NCBI RefSeq assembly: GCF_024498295.1
Contig: NZ_CP101827.1
Location: 1-64,000 of the forward strand
Source: Thermocaproicibacter melissae
GTDB lineage: Bacteria > Bacillota > Clostridia > Oscillospirales > Acutalibacteraceae
Direction of reading: 5' to 3'
Length of the DNA: 64,000 bases
Shown: in pieces, positions 32,856 to 42,577 of the stretch
How the letters are laid out: every line of letters begins with the position of its first letter
Numbering within the stretch: the first letter of the stretch is position 1
Translations under genes and position numbers: made by a program
The notes under the pieces: generated by a model
The model's database searches: none
Told to the model about the DNA's origin: nothing
The model's input: the letters and a program-made list of their open reading frames with translations, nothing else

Positions 32856-34935
32856 AGCGGAGGTGCTCGCTCCGGCTGGTTCGCAGGAAAGTCTTGTTGC
32901 TGCGGTTCGGGCAGGAGCGGACGCCGTTTACCTTGGAGCATCACATTTTAGCGCACGGGCCGGCGCTAAGAATTTCGGCCCAGAGGAACTGAAAGAAGCC
33001 GTTTCATATTGCCATGCCCGCGGCGTGAAGGTCTACCTCACTGTCAATACTTTGGTGCTTGACGAGGAACTGCCTTCCGCCGTTTTGCTTTTGCAGCAAG
33101 CCTGTGCTCTGCATGTAGACGCCGTATTATTACAGGATATGGGCCTTCTGCGGATTTTACGCAGAGACGCGCCGAGTCTGCGTTTGCATGCCTCGACGCA
33201 GACGGGTGTTCACACCTGCGCCGGAGCAAAGGCGCTGTATGACGCGGGGTTTGAGCGTGTTGTTCTCGCCCGTGAAATGTCGCTCCGCGAAACGGAGAAA
33301 ATCCATAAATGCTGCCCCATCGAGCTGGAGTCGTTTGTGCACGGTGCCCTCTGCATGTCCGTCAGCGGGCAATGCTATTTCAGCTCGGTTCTCGGGTCGA
33401 GAAGCGGCAACCGCGGAATGTGCGCCCAGCCCTGCCGCCTGCCGTTTTCCGTTCCGGGAGGAACAGGCCATGACCTGAGTCTCCATGACCTTTCGCTCAT
33501 CACCCGAACCGAGGAATTGGAACGTGCCGGCGTGTGCAGCCTGAAAATCGAAGGCAGGCTGAAACGCCCGGAATACGTTGCGGCTGCCACGCGCGCCTGC
33601 CGCCTTGCCGCAGACGGAAAGCCGGTTCCGCCGGAACTGCTGGACCAGCTCCGCGCCGTCTTCTCCCGTTCCGGCTTTACACAGGGCTATGCGGATGGCA
33701 AACTTGGCCGCGAAATGTTTGGGGTTCGTTCCCGCGAAGACGTACAGAATGCAACGGAACAGCTGCTCCGTCAACTGCGCGGCATCTATTCTGCGGAATA
33801 TCAGCGAATTCCGGTTGATTTTGCCCTAAAAATACCCTATAATAAGCCAATGCAGTTATCCGCCTCCGACGGAGTCAACACTGTCTTTGCCGAGGGCAGA
33901 GTTCCGGAGCAAGCCCGCACTGCTGCCACGGACGAATCGCGTTGCAGAAAGCAGCTTGAGAAAACCGGAGGCACGCCGTATTTCGCACGCCATATCACCT
34001 GCTCGATTGACCCGGGACTTGCCGTTTCCGCCGCGGAGATAAACGACCTGCGCCGCCGGGCACTTGCGCTGCTGACGGAAAAACGTCAGCAGCGTGAACC
34101 GATTCCCTTTACGGAACACAAGTGTGAGCCATACGGCGCCCACCGTGCGTCGAAACTGCGCTTTCGTGCGCTTTTCCGCACCGATTCTCTGCCGGATTTT
34201 GCAAAGAACTGCGAGCTCGTCTACATACCGTATACGACGGAGCCTCGCCGCATCACAGAACTGCTTGACGCCGGATTTCCCGTTGCCTTGGAACTGCCCC
34301 GTGGCATGTTCGGCATAGAGGATTCCGTCCGCAGGCGCATTGAGCTTGCAAAAGCCGCCGGAGTATCCGACGTGTGGGCAGGAAATCTCGACAGCGCGCG
34401 CCTTGCCGCGGACTGCGGCATGAAGGTTCACGGCGGGTTCTCGCTGAATATTACGAACACCGAAGCGTTGGAATGGTACCGCGAATTTGGCCTTGCAGAC
34501 ACAGAACTTTCGTTTGAGCTGACTCTTGCACAGGCGTCCCGCATCGGTGGAACGCTTCCGCGTGGTTTGCTCCTTTATGGGCGCCTTCCGCTGATGCTTT
34601 GCCGGAACTGCCCCGCCAAAAACTCGGGCAAGCCATGTTCGGAATGTCATTCTCCGGAATTGACCGACCGCCGCGGGGTACATTTCCCCATTCGGTGCTA
34701 CGGGGCTTGCAGCGAAGTGCTGAATTCGCTGCCGCTTTATCTCGGTGACCGTCTGAACGATGTGCGCAACATGGATTTCGGCCTACTCCGTTTTACCACG
34801 GAAAGCAAGGAAGAATCGGAACACATTCTTCAAAAGTATTTTGCCGCACTGGAAGGAACCCCCTCCGCAGAGCCGAGCGGCACCTATACACGCGGACTTT
34901 ATTACCGCGGTTTTGAAGGCGATCTCAAGGCGTAA
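32845..34935 (+). CDS. U32 peptidase family protein (RlhA/YhbU-like)
   Basis: A 696-residue protein. The N-terminal U32 domain has VLAPAGSQESLVAAVRAGADAVYLG, VNTLV, LHASTQTGVH, ELESFVHGALCMSVSGQCYFSS and GNRGMCAQPCR, with the family cysteines. A long C-terminal part (DUF3656-type) ends with a Cys set CRNCPAKNSGKPCSEC. The related RlhA makes 5-hydroxycytidine in 23S rRNA, and other U32 members act in quinone synthesis or tRNA modification, so an rRNA-modification role is more likely than proteolysis. The ATG at 32845 has GGAAA upstream and overlaps zapA, suggesting coupling. Confidence 0.88.
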   Translation: MKNKAEVLAPAGSQESLVAAVRAGADAVYLGASHFSARAGAKNFGPEELKEAVSYCHARGVKVYLTVNTLVLDEELPSAVLLLQQACALHVDAVLLQDMGLLRILRRDAPSLRLHASTQTGVHTCAGAKALYDAGFERVVLAREMSLRETEKIHKCCPIELESFVHGALCMSVSGQCYFSSVLGSRSGNRGMCAQPCRLPFSVPGGTGHDLSLHDLSLITRTEELERAGVCSLKIEGRLKRPEYVAAATRACRLAADGKPVPPELLDQLRAVFSRSGFTQGYADGKLGREMFGVRSREDVQNATEQLLRQLRGIYSAEYQRIPVDFALKIPYNKPMQLSASDGVNTVFAEGRVPEQARTAATDESRCRKQLEKTGGTPYFARHITCSIDPGLAVSAAEINDLRRRALALLTEKRQQREPIPFTEHKCEPYGAHRASKLRFRALFRTDSLPDFAKNCELVYIPYTTEPRRITELLDAGFPVALELPRGMFGIEDSVRRRIELAKAAGVSDVWAGNLDSARLAADCGMKVHGGFSLNITNTEALEWYREFGLADTELSFELTLAQASRIGGTLPRGLLLYGRLPLMLCRNCPAKNSGKPCSECHSPELTDRRGVHFPIRCYGACSEVLNSLPLYLGDRLNDVRNMDFGLLRFTTESKEESEHILQKYFAALEGTPSAEPSGTYTRGLYYRGFEGDLKA

Positions 34936-34977
34936 ACACAGCGGATTTTGAAAAACTTGTAGCAACGGAGTGGTTCC

Positions 34978-35436
34978 ATGAATATGTTTCTCTCGAAAGA
35001 AGTTAAAATCAAGCGGGTACGCGAAGGCGCAATTCTTCCCACGCGGGCAAGCACCGGCGCCGCAGGGTATGACCTCTACGCCTGTATCTCTGAGCCGGTC
35101 GAAATCAAGCCGCACGACCTTTGCAAAATTCCGACCGGAATTGCAATTGCCCTGCCGGATCCATACACAGTCGGGCTGATCTTTGCACGCAGCGGTCTCG
35201 GCGTAAAACACGGGATTGCGCCCGCAAACGCCGTCGGAGTCATTGACAGCGACTACCGCGGCGAAATTATGGTTGGCCTCTGCAATTTAGGCAGCGAGCC
35301 TTATACTCTCTCCCCCGGAGAACGGTTTGCACAGCTGGTAATCATGCCGGTGTGTGATGCTAAGCTGGAGGAAACCGATGATTTGGGTGAAACCGAGCGT
35401 GGTAGTTCCGGCTTCGGTTCCACTGGAAAAAATTAA
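34978..35436 (+). CDS. dut: Deoxyuridine 5'-triphosphate nucleotidohydrolase
   Basis: A 152-residue trimeric dUTPase that removes dUTP and gives dUMP. All five motifs are present: AGYDLYA, RSGL, GVIDSDYRGE with the catalytic Asp, RFAQLVI, and the C-terminal RGSSGFGSTG arm. GGAG precedes the ATG. It follows the U32 gene by 42 bases on the same strand and precedes a DUF4321 gene. Confidence 0.95.
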   Translation: MNMFLSKEVKIKRVREGAILPTRASTGAAGYDLYACISEPVEIKPHDLCKIPTGIAIALPDPYTVGLIFARSGLGVKHGIAPANAVGVIDSDYRGEIMVGLCNLGSEPYTLSPGERFAQLVIMPVCDAKLEETDDLGETERGSSGFGSTGKN

Positions 35437-35470
35437 TTGCAACTCATTCCGAAACGGAGGAGGGATTTTC

Positions 35471-35731
35471 GTGAAAAAGGGAATTATAAACACGCTTTTG
35501 TTTATCGTGATGCTAATTCTGGCGGTTGTGCTCGGAACGGCGATTGCCTCTGCCACAGGCGGAATCTCCTATCTCTCGTGGCTTGCAATTGCCGCCAAGT
35601 TCGGCATCCCCACGGTAACCATCGACCTTGCAATCCTTCAAATCACGTTCGGTATGACAGTCAACGTCAATGTGGCTCAGGCGATTCTGCTTCTTGCCGC
35701 AATTTTTATCTACACTAGAATTAAAAAATAA
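35471..35731 (+). CDS. DUF4321 family small membrane protein
   Basis: An 86-residue protein with two membrane helices, LLFIVMLILAVVLGTAIA near residue 8 and VNVAQAILLLAAIFIY near the C-terminus, joined by a Leu/Ile-rich region ending in LQITFGMTVNVN. This is the DUF4321 pattern found next to maf and mreB in Firmicutes. The start is GTG at 35471 behind GGAGGAGGG; the longer frame from 35354 overlaps dut and has no site. Role unknown; the location suggests a link to the cell envelope. Confidence 0.82.
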   Translation: MKKGIINTLLFIVMLILAVVLGTAIASATGGISYLSWLAIAAKFGIPTVTIDLAILQITFGMTVNVNVAQAILLLAAIFIYTRIKK

Positions 35732-35746
35732 GGACAGGGATATCTC

Positions 35747-36313
35747 ATGTTGGTTCTCGCATCTTCATCACCCAGACGCAGCGAACTTTTGAAGCAGGCC
35801 GGTTTTGAATTCACGGTTGAGCCGGCAAGTGTCAGCGAAAATGTTCTTCACGGAACACCGCCTATGCAGATTGTGGAGCAGCTTTCTGCGCGCAAAGCGG
35901 AGGCAATTGCAAAGCTGCGCCCAAACGACACCATTCTTGCAGCTGACACAATTGTTGTACTGAAAGGCCGGATTCTGGGAAAACCTAAAGATGAAGAAGC
36001 TGCAAAGCAAATGCTTAAATATCTCTCCGGCAATGTACATCAAGTCTACACCGGCTACACAATCATTCAGGGAAAGAAATTCCTAACCGGCCACGAAGTT
36101 ACCTCTGTGGAGTTTTACCCGCTCTCGCAGAAAGACATTGATGAATACGTTGCCTCGGGCGACCCAATGGACAAAGCCGGCGCATATGGGATTCAGGGCA
36201 AGGGAGCTTTGTTTGTAAAGCGCATCAACGGCGACTTTTACAATGTCATGGGGCTCCCGATTGCAAAAATCAGCCGCATACTTCGTAAACTTGCTGCGGA
36301 ATCTAACAATTGA
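35747..36313 (+). CDS. maf: Maf family nucleoside triphosphate pyrophosphatase
   Basis: A 188-residue enzyme that hydrolyses non-standard or pyrimidine NTPs to NMPs. Marks are LVLASSSPRRSELLKQAGF at the N-terminus, ILAADTIVVLKGRILGKPKD with the catalytic Asp near residue 65, and DPMDKAGAYGIQGKGALFV near 140. The dTTP/UTP-acting class is likely from the position beside mreB. It begins 15 bases after the DUF4321 gene. It was formerly described as a septum inhibitor. Confidence 0.94.
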   Translation: MLVLASSSPRRSELLKQAGFEFTVEPASVSENVLHGTPPMQIVEQLSARKAEAIAKLRPNDTILAADTIVVLKGRILGKPKDEEAAKQMLKYLSGNVHQVYTGYTIIQGKKFLTGHEVTSVEFYPLSQKDIDEYVASGDPMDKAGAYGIQGKGALFVKRINGDFYNVMGLPIAKISRILRKLAAESNN

Positions 36314-36353
36314 CTTTTTTGTTCTTTTTTCTATACAGTGGCGGATTTTTCTG

Positions 36354-36382
36354 TTGAGTATCCGCACACAAGGCGTTATAAT
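36354..36382 (+). promoter_or_regulatory. Sigma-A promoter of mreB
   Basis: TTGAGT (36354-36359), a 17-bp spacer and a perfect TATAAT (36377-36382) predict a leader of about 65 nt. Confidence 0.7.
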
Positions 36383-36398
36383 AGACTGAGTGAAATAA

Positions 36399-37478
<1,080 letters not shown>

Positions 37479-37487
37479 TATCTACGT

Positions 37488-37526
37488 TACAAAAAGCGCT
37501 CCGCTATCTAGCGGAGCGCTTTTGTA
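37488..37526. terminator. Terminator after mreB
   Basis: Perfect stem AAAAGCGCTCCGCT / AGCGGAGCGCTTTT with an ATCT loop. Confidence 0.88.
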
Positions 37527-37602
37527 TACCCTCAAGGCCATGTTTGATTTTACCGCCGTACACGTAGGCAGAATCCGCCGCAGGATTTTCCGTTTATTAG
37601 AA

Positions 37603-37636
37603 AACAAAAAGCAGGCAGTAAATTTACTGCCTGCTT
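37603..37636 (-). terminator. Terminator of the MsmX-type ATPase gene
   Basis: Perfect inverted repeat GCAGGCAGTAAATTTACTGC-CTGC lies 30 bases after the stop and is followed on the minus strand by TTTTTGTTTT. Confidence 0.85.
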
Positions 37637-37665
37637 GCGTTCTAACAGATGCCCTAAAAGAACGA

Positions 37666-38781
37666 TTAGTTGAGAATCGTCTTTTCGGTTTCCTTGTCGA
37701 AGAGATGGAGTTTGTTGAGGTCGAAAGCAATCTTAATGCGGTCACCGGTCTTTGCCGTAGAGGTCGGATCAACGCGAGCGGTGATAGCGTTGCCTTCGCA
37801 GTTCAGGTACAGATAGGTCTCAGCACCCATCAGCTCTGTAACTTCAACGTCGGCCTCAACGAGGCTGCCTTCTTCTGCCTTGGCAAGGAAGTCCGGCTCA
37901 TCGTGAACATTCTCAGGACGGATGCCGAGAACAACGTTCTTGCCAACGTAGTCCTTGAGGACGTCGTCTTTGTTCTTGTATGCCGGAATCTTAATGCCAT
38001 ACTGGCCAAAGCGGAATTTATAATTTTCGCCGTCTTTTTCGATGGTGCCGTCGATGAAGTTCATCTGCGGAGAACCCATGAATCCAGCAACAAACATGTT
38101 GGTCGGGTAATCATACAGGTTCTGCGGAGTATCGACCTGCTGAATGAAGCCGTCTTTCATAACAACGATGCGGTCGCCCATCGTCATAGCCTCGGTCTGG
38201 TCGTGGGTAACATAAATGAATGTTGTGCCAAGGCGCTGATGCAGTTTAGAGATTTCCGTCCTCATCTGCGCACGCAGCTTAGCATCCAAGTTGGAAAGAG
38301 GTTCGTCAAGCAGGAAGACCTTCGGGTTACGTACGATAGCGCGGCCCAAAGCAACACGCTGTCTCTGACCACCGGAAAGAGCCTTCGGCTTACGGTCAAG
38401 AAGGTGAGAAATGTCAAGAATCTTTGCAGCTTCTTCAACGCGGCGTTTGATTTCATCCTTCGGAACCTTGCGGAGCTTCAGGCCAAATGCCATGTTGTCG
38501 AAAACCGTCATATGTGGATAAAGAGCATAGTTCTGGAATACCATTGCGATATCGCGGTCTTTCGGTGCGATGTCGTTTGAGAGGGTGTCACCTATGTACA
38601 GTTCGCCTTTCGTGATCTCTTCAAGGCCTGCGATCATTCTCAGTGTTGTAGATTTACCGCAGCCGGAAGGACCAACCAAAATTACGAATTCCTTATCCGC
38701 AACCTCCAAGCTGAAGTCCGAAACCGCCGTAACATTACCGGGGTAGACTTTGTAAACGTGCTTTAGTGTTACGCTTGCCAT
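37666..38781 (-). CDS. Carbohydrate ABC transporter ATPase (MsmX/UgpC type)
   Basis: A 371-residue ATPase. Walker A GPSGCGKST near residue 37, Q-loop FQNYALYPHMTV near 82, signature LSGGQRQRVALGRA near 135, Walker B VFLLDEPLSNLD near 155, and H-loop VTHDQ near 190. The C-terminal 130 residues are the MalK-type regulatory OB/TOBE domain. It is encoded alone, as is MsmX in Bacillus, which powers several sugar importers at once; that shared role is inferred. The membrane and binding proteins are not in the window. GGAGG lies just before the ATG. Confidence 0.92.
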   Translation of the reverse strand: MASVTLKHVYKVYPGNVTAVSDFSLEVADKEFVILVGPSGCGKSTTLRMIAGLEEITKGELYIGDTLSNDIAPKDRDIAMVFQNYALYPHMTVFDNMAFGLKLRKVPKDEIKRRVEEAAKILDISHLLDRKPKALSGGQRQRVALGRAIVRNPKVFLLDEPLSNLDAKLRAQMRTEISKLHQRLGTTFIYVTHDQTEAMTMGDRIVVMKDGFIQQVDTPQNLYDYPTNMFVAGFMGSPQMNFIDGTIEKDGENYKFRFGQYGIKIPAYKNKDDVLKDYVGKNVVLGIRPENVHDEPDFLAKAEEGSLVEADVEVTELMGAETYLYLNCEGNAITARVDPTSTAKTGDRIKIAFDLNKLHLFDKETEKTILN

Positions 38782-38974
38782 AATAAACCTCCTGAAAATT
38801 CAGTTCTAATGCTCGTCTGTGTGAAACACATTATGACTTTCTGCATTCATTTCGCTTGTATAATAATATCAAAAGTCCTTCCGAATGAACAGGTTCTTTT
38901 TACCCAAATTTGAATCGGCGACTTTATTGAATTCCGATAAAACCCAAAAGTTATTAAAAATTTTCGTTCAACTT

Positions 38975-39697
38975 TCATAACAGTTTTCCGCGAAATATTT
39001 GTTCCAGCTCGGAAGCACTCAATTCGCGTGATTCGCCGGGAGAAAGGCTTTCATCGAGCGGCAAATCCCCGATTCTAATGCGCCGAAGCGCCAGAACCTT
39101 GTTGCCGCGTGCCAAGAACATTCGCTTTACCTGATGGAATTTTCCTTCGCGCAGCTTGACAATCGCTGCCGAAGCTCCCCCCTCCGCAGGAATCAGCTCC
39201 GCGGGAAGGCACGTCATATCGGCAAGCTCCAGCCCTTTGCGGAAAGCTTGTACATCTTCTTCGGTCACCGGGTGCGCTAAAACCGCTTCGTACCACTTTG
39301 TGACATGGCTTTTCGGCGCGAGCATGCGGTGCGCAAAATCGCCGTCGTCCGTCAGAATCAGCAGGCCCTCGGTGTCCTTGTCCAATCGGCCGGCCGGAAA
39401 CATCCCACGCCTGCGCCATTCATGCGGCAGCAAATCAATGACCGTCTGCGCTTTCGGGTTGCGTGAATCGGAAAGAACTCCGCTCGGCTTATTCATCATC
39501 AGGTAAAGGTGCTTCTTGACCGTAAGCACGGCGCCGTCCAGTTCTACCGTGTCATGCTCCGGGTCTGCTTTAAATTCGGGGCGCAGAACCGTCTTGCCGT
39601 TCACCGAAACGCGCCCTGCACGGATCATTGTGCCGACTTCCTTTCGCGTTCCCGCGTTCTGGGAAGCCAGAATTTTGTCAAGTCGTTCCGCTTTCAT
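38975..39697 (-). CDS. rsuA: 16S rRNA pseudouridine synthase, RsuA type
   Basis: A 240-residue enzyme. The S4 RNA-binding domain (RLDKILASQNAGTRKEV ... GRVSVNG) covers residues 1-60. The catalytic domain contains NKPSGVLSDSR near 70 and FPAGRLDKDTEGLLILTDDG with the catalytic Asp near 104, and ends with KFHQVKRMFLARGNKVLAL. RsuA makes pseudouridine 516 in 16S rRNA. The related RluB/E families are possible, but the closeness of the S4 domain and the motif fit RsuA best. Monocistronic. Confidence 0.9.
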   Translation of the reverse strand: MKAERLDKILASQNAGTRKEVGTMIRAGRVSVNGKTVLRPEFKADPEHDTVELDGAVLTVKKHLYLMMNKPSGVLSDSRNPKAQTVIDLLPHEWRRRGMFPAGRLDKDTEGLLILTDDGDFAHRMLAPKSHVTKWYEAVLAHPVTEEDVQAFRKGLELADMTCLPAELIPAEGGASAAIVKLREGKFHQVKRMFLARGNKVLALRRIRIGDLPLDESLSPGESRELSASELEQIFRGKLL

Positions 39698-39805
39698 GCG
39701 TTCCTCCCGCTTTTGTTTTATGTAGACTTTATTATACCCCGCGGGCCTTGCTTTGTATAGAGCGATGCGGTTCTTTGGGAAAACTGTTTCTGTTGACGGA
39801 TATTT

Positions 39806-39814
39806 TTGCTATAA
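39806..39814 (+). promoter_or_regulatory. Extended -10 promoter of the DUF523-murI-ldh unit
   Basis: TGC-TATAAT is an extended -10 with a perfect hexamer, 37 bases before the GTG start. The -35 is weak. Confidence 0.5.
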
Positions 39815-39850
39815 TAAATCCAATACTTTATTATGTCTGGAGCGTTATCC

Positions 39851-40342
39851 GTGAATATTTTGGTGAGCGCCTGTCTATTGGGCGTGGACTGCCGCTACTG
39901 CGGGACTGCCTGCCCCGGTGAAGGCATGAAAAATCTCATCGGCCGTTACCGGCTTATCCCGGTCTGTCCGGAACAGCTTGGCGGATTACCTACGCCGCGT
40001 CCGCCCGCGGAAATCCGCGACGGCAAGGTTGTAACCGCTTCCGGCGATGATGTGACGGAGGCGTTTTGCCGAGGAGCGAACGAGGCATTGAAGCTGGCAG
40101 AACTTTTTCACTGCCGCTGTGCCATTCTCAAAAGCAGAAGCCCGTCCTGCGGGTTCGGGCAGATTTACGACGGGACCTTTTCGGGAAAGCTCGTTCCCGG
40201 AAACGGCATTACGGCCAACCTTCTTCACAAAGCCGGTCTGACGGTTTTGAATGAAGAGAATGCCCGGACAGAGCTGGAGCGGCTTTCTGCGCTCCCGGAA
40301 AATCAAAAATCCATAAAAGGAAAGAATCGTGAGCAGAATTGA
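39851..40342 (+). CDS. DUF523 family protein
   Basis: A 163-residue protein opening MNILVSACLLGVDCRYCG, the DUF523 signature. Conserved cysteines include the pair in VSACLLGVDC, VCPEQLGGLPTPRPPAE near residue 42, and KSRSPSCGFGQIYDGTF near 95, so a redox or metal site is plausible. Function is not known. The GTG at 39851 is nine bases after GGAG; a slightly longer ATG start at 39833 lacks a site. The stop overlaps the murI TTG start by 4 bases. Confidence 0.85.
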   Translation: MNILVSACLLGVDCRYCGTACPGEGMKNLIGRYRLIPVCPEQLGGLPTPRPPAEIRDGKVVTASGDDVTEAFCRGANEALKLAELFHCRCAILKSRSPSCGFGQIYDGTFSGKLVPGNGITANLLHKAGLTVLNEENARTELERLSALPENQKSIKGKNREQN

Positions 40343-41163
40343 AAATCGGTTTTTTTGATTCCGGCATCGGCGGTCTGACCGTTCTGCATCAGGCAATGCA
40401 GATTTTGCCGGAAGAAGAATTCCTGTTTTACGCAGACTCCGAGCACGTTCCATTCGGAGAAAAGACAAAAGAACAAATTATCCGCTACACCGACGAGGCA
40501 GTCCAGTTCATGCTTTCCAAAGGCGTGAAGGCTGTCGTCATCGCGTGCAACACTGCCACGAGCGTTGCAATCAGCTTTCTGCGCAGCCGATATAAGATTC
40601 CAATTCTCGGCATTGAGCCGGCGGTAAAACCCGCCGTGGAAGAATGTGCGGGCAAGCGCATCATGGTCATGGCGACGCCTGTCACCGTGCGGGAAGAAAA
40701 GCTCAAAAATCTGATTGCCCGTGTGGACAGCGAGCACCGTGTAGATCTCCTTCCGATGCCGAAGCTGGTGCGTTTCGCAGAGGCCGGAAATTTCCGCAGT
40801 CCCGAAGTAACTGCCTATTTGTGCAGCCAGTTGGCGAAGTACGATCTTCGGAATTATTCCTCCCTTGTGCTCGGCTGTACCCATTTTAACTTCTTTAAAG
40901 ATACGATGCAGGAGATATTCCCCTCCAGCGTCGATTTTCTCGACGGCAGTGAAGGAACCGCAAGACATTTGGCGGATGTTTTGAAACAAAACGACCTTTT
41001 GGAGCATCACCCGCAGACGGTGGAGTATTACCGCTCCGGGTGTAAAATCACGGCCCCCGAAGAGCTGGAGCGCATCCGTCGGCTGCATCAGCGCCTTGAG
41101 AGGATGCGTTTCATCCGCCGCGGGGCCGCCTCCGACGACTGTTCCGAGCTGAAATCCATGTGA
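40339..41163 (+). CDS. murI: Glutamate racemase
   Basis: A 274-residue cofactor-independent racemase making D-glutamate for peptidoglycan. Both catalytic cysteines are visible, in VIACNTATSVAISF near residue 72 and VLGCTHFNFF near 180. The opening IGFFDSGIGGLTVLHQ is typical. The start is TTG in a TTGA overlap with the DUF523 stop. A gene for a D-lactate dehydrogenase follows within 30 bases. Confidence 0.94.
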   Translation: MKIGFFDSGIGGLTVLHQAMQILPEEEFLFYADSEHVPFGEKTKEQIIRYTDEAVQFMLSKGVKAVVIACNTATSVAISFLRSRYKIPILGIEPAVKPAVEECAGKRIMVMATPVTVREEKLKNLIARVDSEHRVDLLPMPKLVRFAEAGNFRSPEVTAYLCSQLAKYDLRNYSSLVLGCTHFNFFKDTMQEIFPSSVDFLDGSEGTARHLADVLKQNDLLEHHPQTVEYYRSGCKITAPEELERIRRLHQRLERMRFIRRGAASDDCSELKSM

Positions 41164-41190
41164 ATCCACGCAGAAAGGATCTTTGCGCCC

Positions 41191-42171
41191 ATGAAACTGA
41201 TTGCATACAACTGCCGTTCCGACGAACGCGTCTACTTTGAGAAGTTTGCGAAGCAATACGGCGTTGACCTGACGCTGACGAGAGAAGCTCCCACCGCGGA
41301 AACCGTTTCCGCCGCGGAAGGGTGCCCTTGCATCAGTATCATCACCACCCCGATGACACGGGAACTGCTCCAGATGTACTACGACGTCGGCGTGCGCTTC
41401 ATCTCGACCCGCAGCATCGGGTATGACCACATTGACCGGAAGGCCGCGCAGGAAATCGGCATGCGCATCGGCAATGTGAGCTACGCGCCGGAAAGTGTCG
41501 CGGATTATACCATCATGCTTGCCCTGATGGCGACCAGAAAAATCAAAAAGATTGTTCTTCGAAGCGAAGCGCAGGACTTCTCGCTCGCCGGTGTGCGGGG
41601 AACCGAACTGCACAACCTGACCGTGGGAATCATCGGCACCGGCCGCATCGGAGGCGTTGTGGCACAGCGCTTTGCGGCGTTCGGATGCAGGGTTATTGCC
41701 TATGACCTTCACCAAAACGATTCGCTGAAAGGCTTTGTGGAATATGTTCCGCTTCCCCGCCTTTTTGCGGAAAGCGACCTGATTACGCTTCACATGCCCG
41801 CGACGAAAGAAAATTACCATATAATCAACGCCGAAGCGATTGCGGCCATGAAAGACGGCGTTTACCTCATTAACACCGCGCGTGGTTCGCTCATCGACAC
41901 GCAGGCCCTGATGGACGGCGTAGAGAGTGGAAAAATCGGCGGCGCAGCCCTCGACGTCATTGAGAATGAATCGGGACTGTATTACAACAACTTGAAAAAC
42001 GAGATTCTCACCAACCGGGAACGCGCTGTCCTGAAGTCTTACCCCAATGTAATTGTTCTGCCCCATACGGCGTTTTACACGGACCAGGCTGTCAGCGACA
42101 TGGTGAAGCACTCTATGGAAAGCTGTCTGCTTTTCACGGAAGGCAAGAAAAATCCGTGGCAGATTGTGTGA
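41191..42171 (+). CDS. D-lactate dehydrogenase, VanH-like
   Basis: A 326-residue D-2-hydroxyacid dehydrogenase. The NAD motif VGIIGTGRIGGVVAQRF lies near residue 145. Catalytic features include Arg in NTARGSLIDT near 230, Glu in VIENESG, and His in LPHTAFYTDQA near 292. ISTRSIGYDHID and SVADYTIMLAL near residues 70 and 105 closely resemble VanH of vancomycin-resistance clusters and related LdhA enzymes. It reduces pyruvate to D-lactate. No VanA or VanX gene is nearby, so fermentation is the likelier role, though the pairing with murI is notable. Confidence 0.88.
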   Translation: MKLIAYNCRSDERVYFEKFAKQYGVDLTLTREAPTAETVSAAEGCPCISIITTPMTRELLQMYYDVGVRFISTRSIGYDHIDRKAAQEIGMRIGNVSYAPESVADYTIMLALMATRKIKKIVLRSEAQDFSLAGVRGTELHNLTVGIIGTGRIGGVVAQRFAAFGCRVIAYDLHQNDSLKGFVEYVPLPRLFAESDLITLHMPATKENYHIINAEAIAAMKDGVYLINTARGSLIDTQALMDGVESGKIGGAALDVIENESGLYYNNLKNEILTNRERAVLKSYPNVIVLPHTAFYTDQAVSDMVKHSMESCLLFTEGKKNPWQIV

Positions 42172-42317
42172 ACCACAATCGACAAATTCTGCATAGTTTT
42201 TTCTATTTCCTGCACAACGTGTTCATGCTGAGGTTAAAAAGCAGCCTGCCATTTTTCCCTTTTAGGATACTGAGCAATGCTGTAAAGATAAAAATTCTAT
42301 TTTTATGCCCATTACCG

Positions 42318-42346
42318 TTGACAGTTTGAGTTTTCTATTTTATAAT
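42318..42346 (+). promoter_or_regulatory. Perfect sigma-A promoter
   Basis: TTGACA (42318-42323), exactly 17 bp, TATAAT (42341-42346). It is the only full-consensus promoter I found. No coding region follows on this strand before a terminator. Confidence 0.8.
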
Positions 42347-42352
42347 GACATT

Positions 42353-42447
42353 ATCCTTTTCGGGAGAAGCATGGGTCTCCAAAAAGTCAAATGGTGAATA
42401 AAGGCGTGCGTAACAATTCATAATGATTGTTTCGCACGCCTTTTTCT
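42353..42447 (+). ncRNA. Candidate small RNA of about 95 nt
   Basis: The transcript predicted from the perfect promoter begins near 42353 and ends at the strong terminator near 42447. It contains a first small hairpin (GGAGA / TCTCC, about 42362-42380), a single-stranded A-rich stretch (CAAAAAGTCAAATGG), and the terminator stem. No ORF of note lies inside. It matches no RNA family that I can name. Confidence 0.55.
42399..42447. terminator. Strong terminator ending the candidate small RNA
   Basis: Stem AAAGGCGTGCG / CGCACGCCTTT with an inner AACAAT / ATTGTT extension and TTTTT. It could also stop minus-strand transcripts from the lacI-type gene. Confidence 0.85.
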
Positions 42448-42577
42448 GCAGAATAATCTCCGCACTGCATATCGTTCCGATTTTTACCTTAATACGGAAT
42501 CTCAGATGGCTTTCAAGATATCTGCTCCATCAAGTGGGTTCCTAACGCTATGGTCCCTGCCTTTCACGGTTCAGAAT

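Noticed and set aside
40303-42111. 602-codon open frame on the minus strand
   Set aside because: Antisense shadow of murI and the D-lactate dehydrogenase gene; the translation has no recognisable motif.
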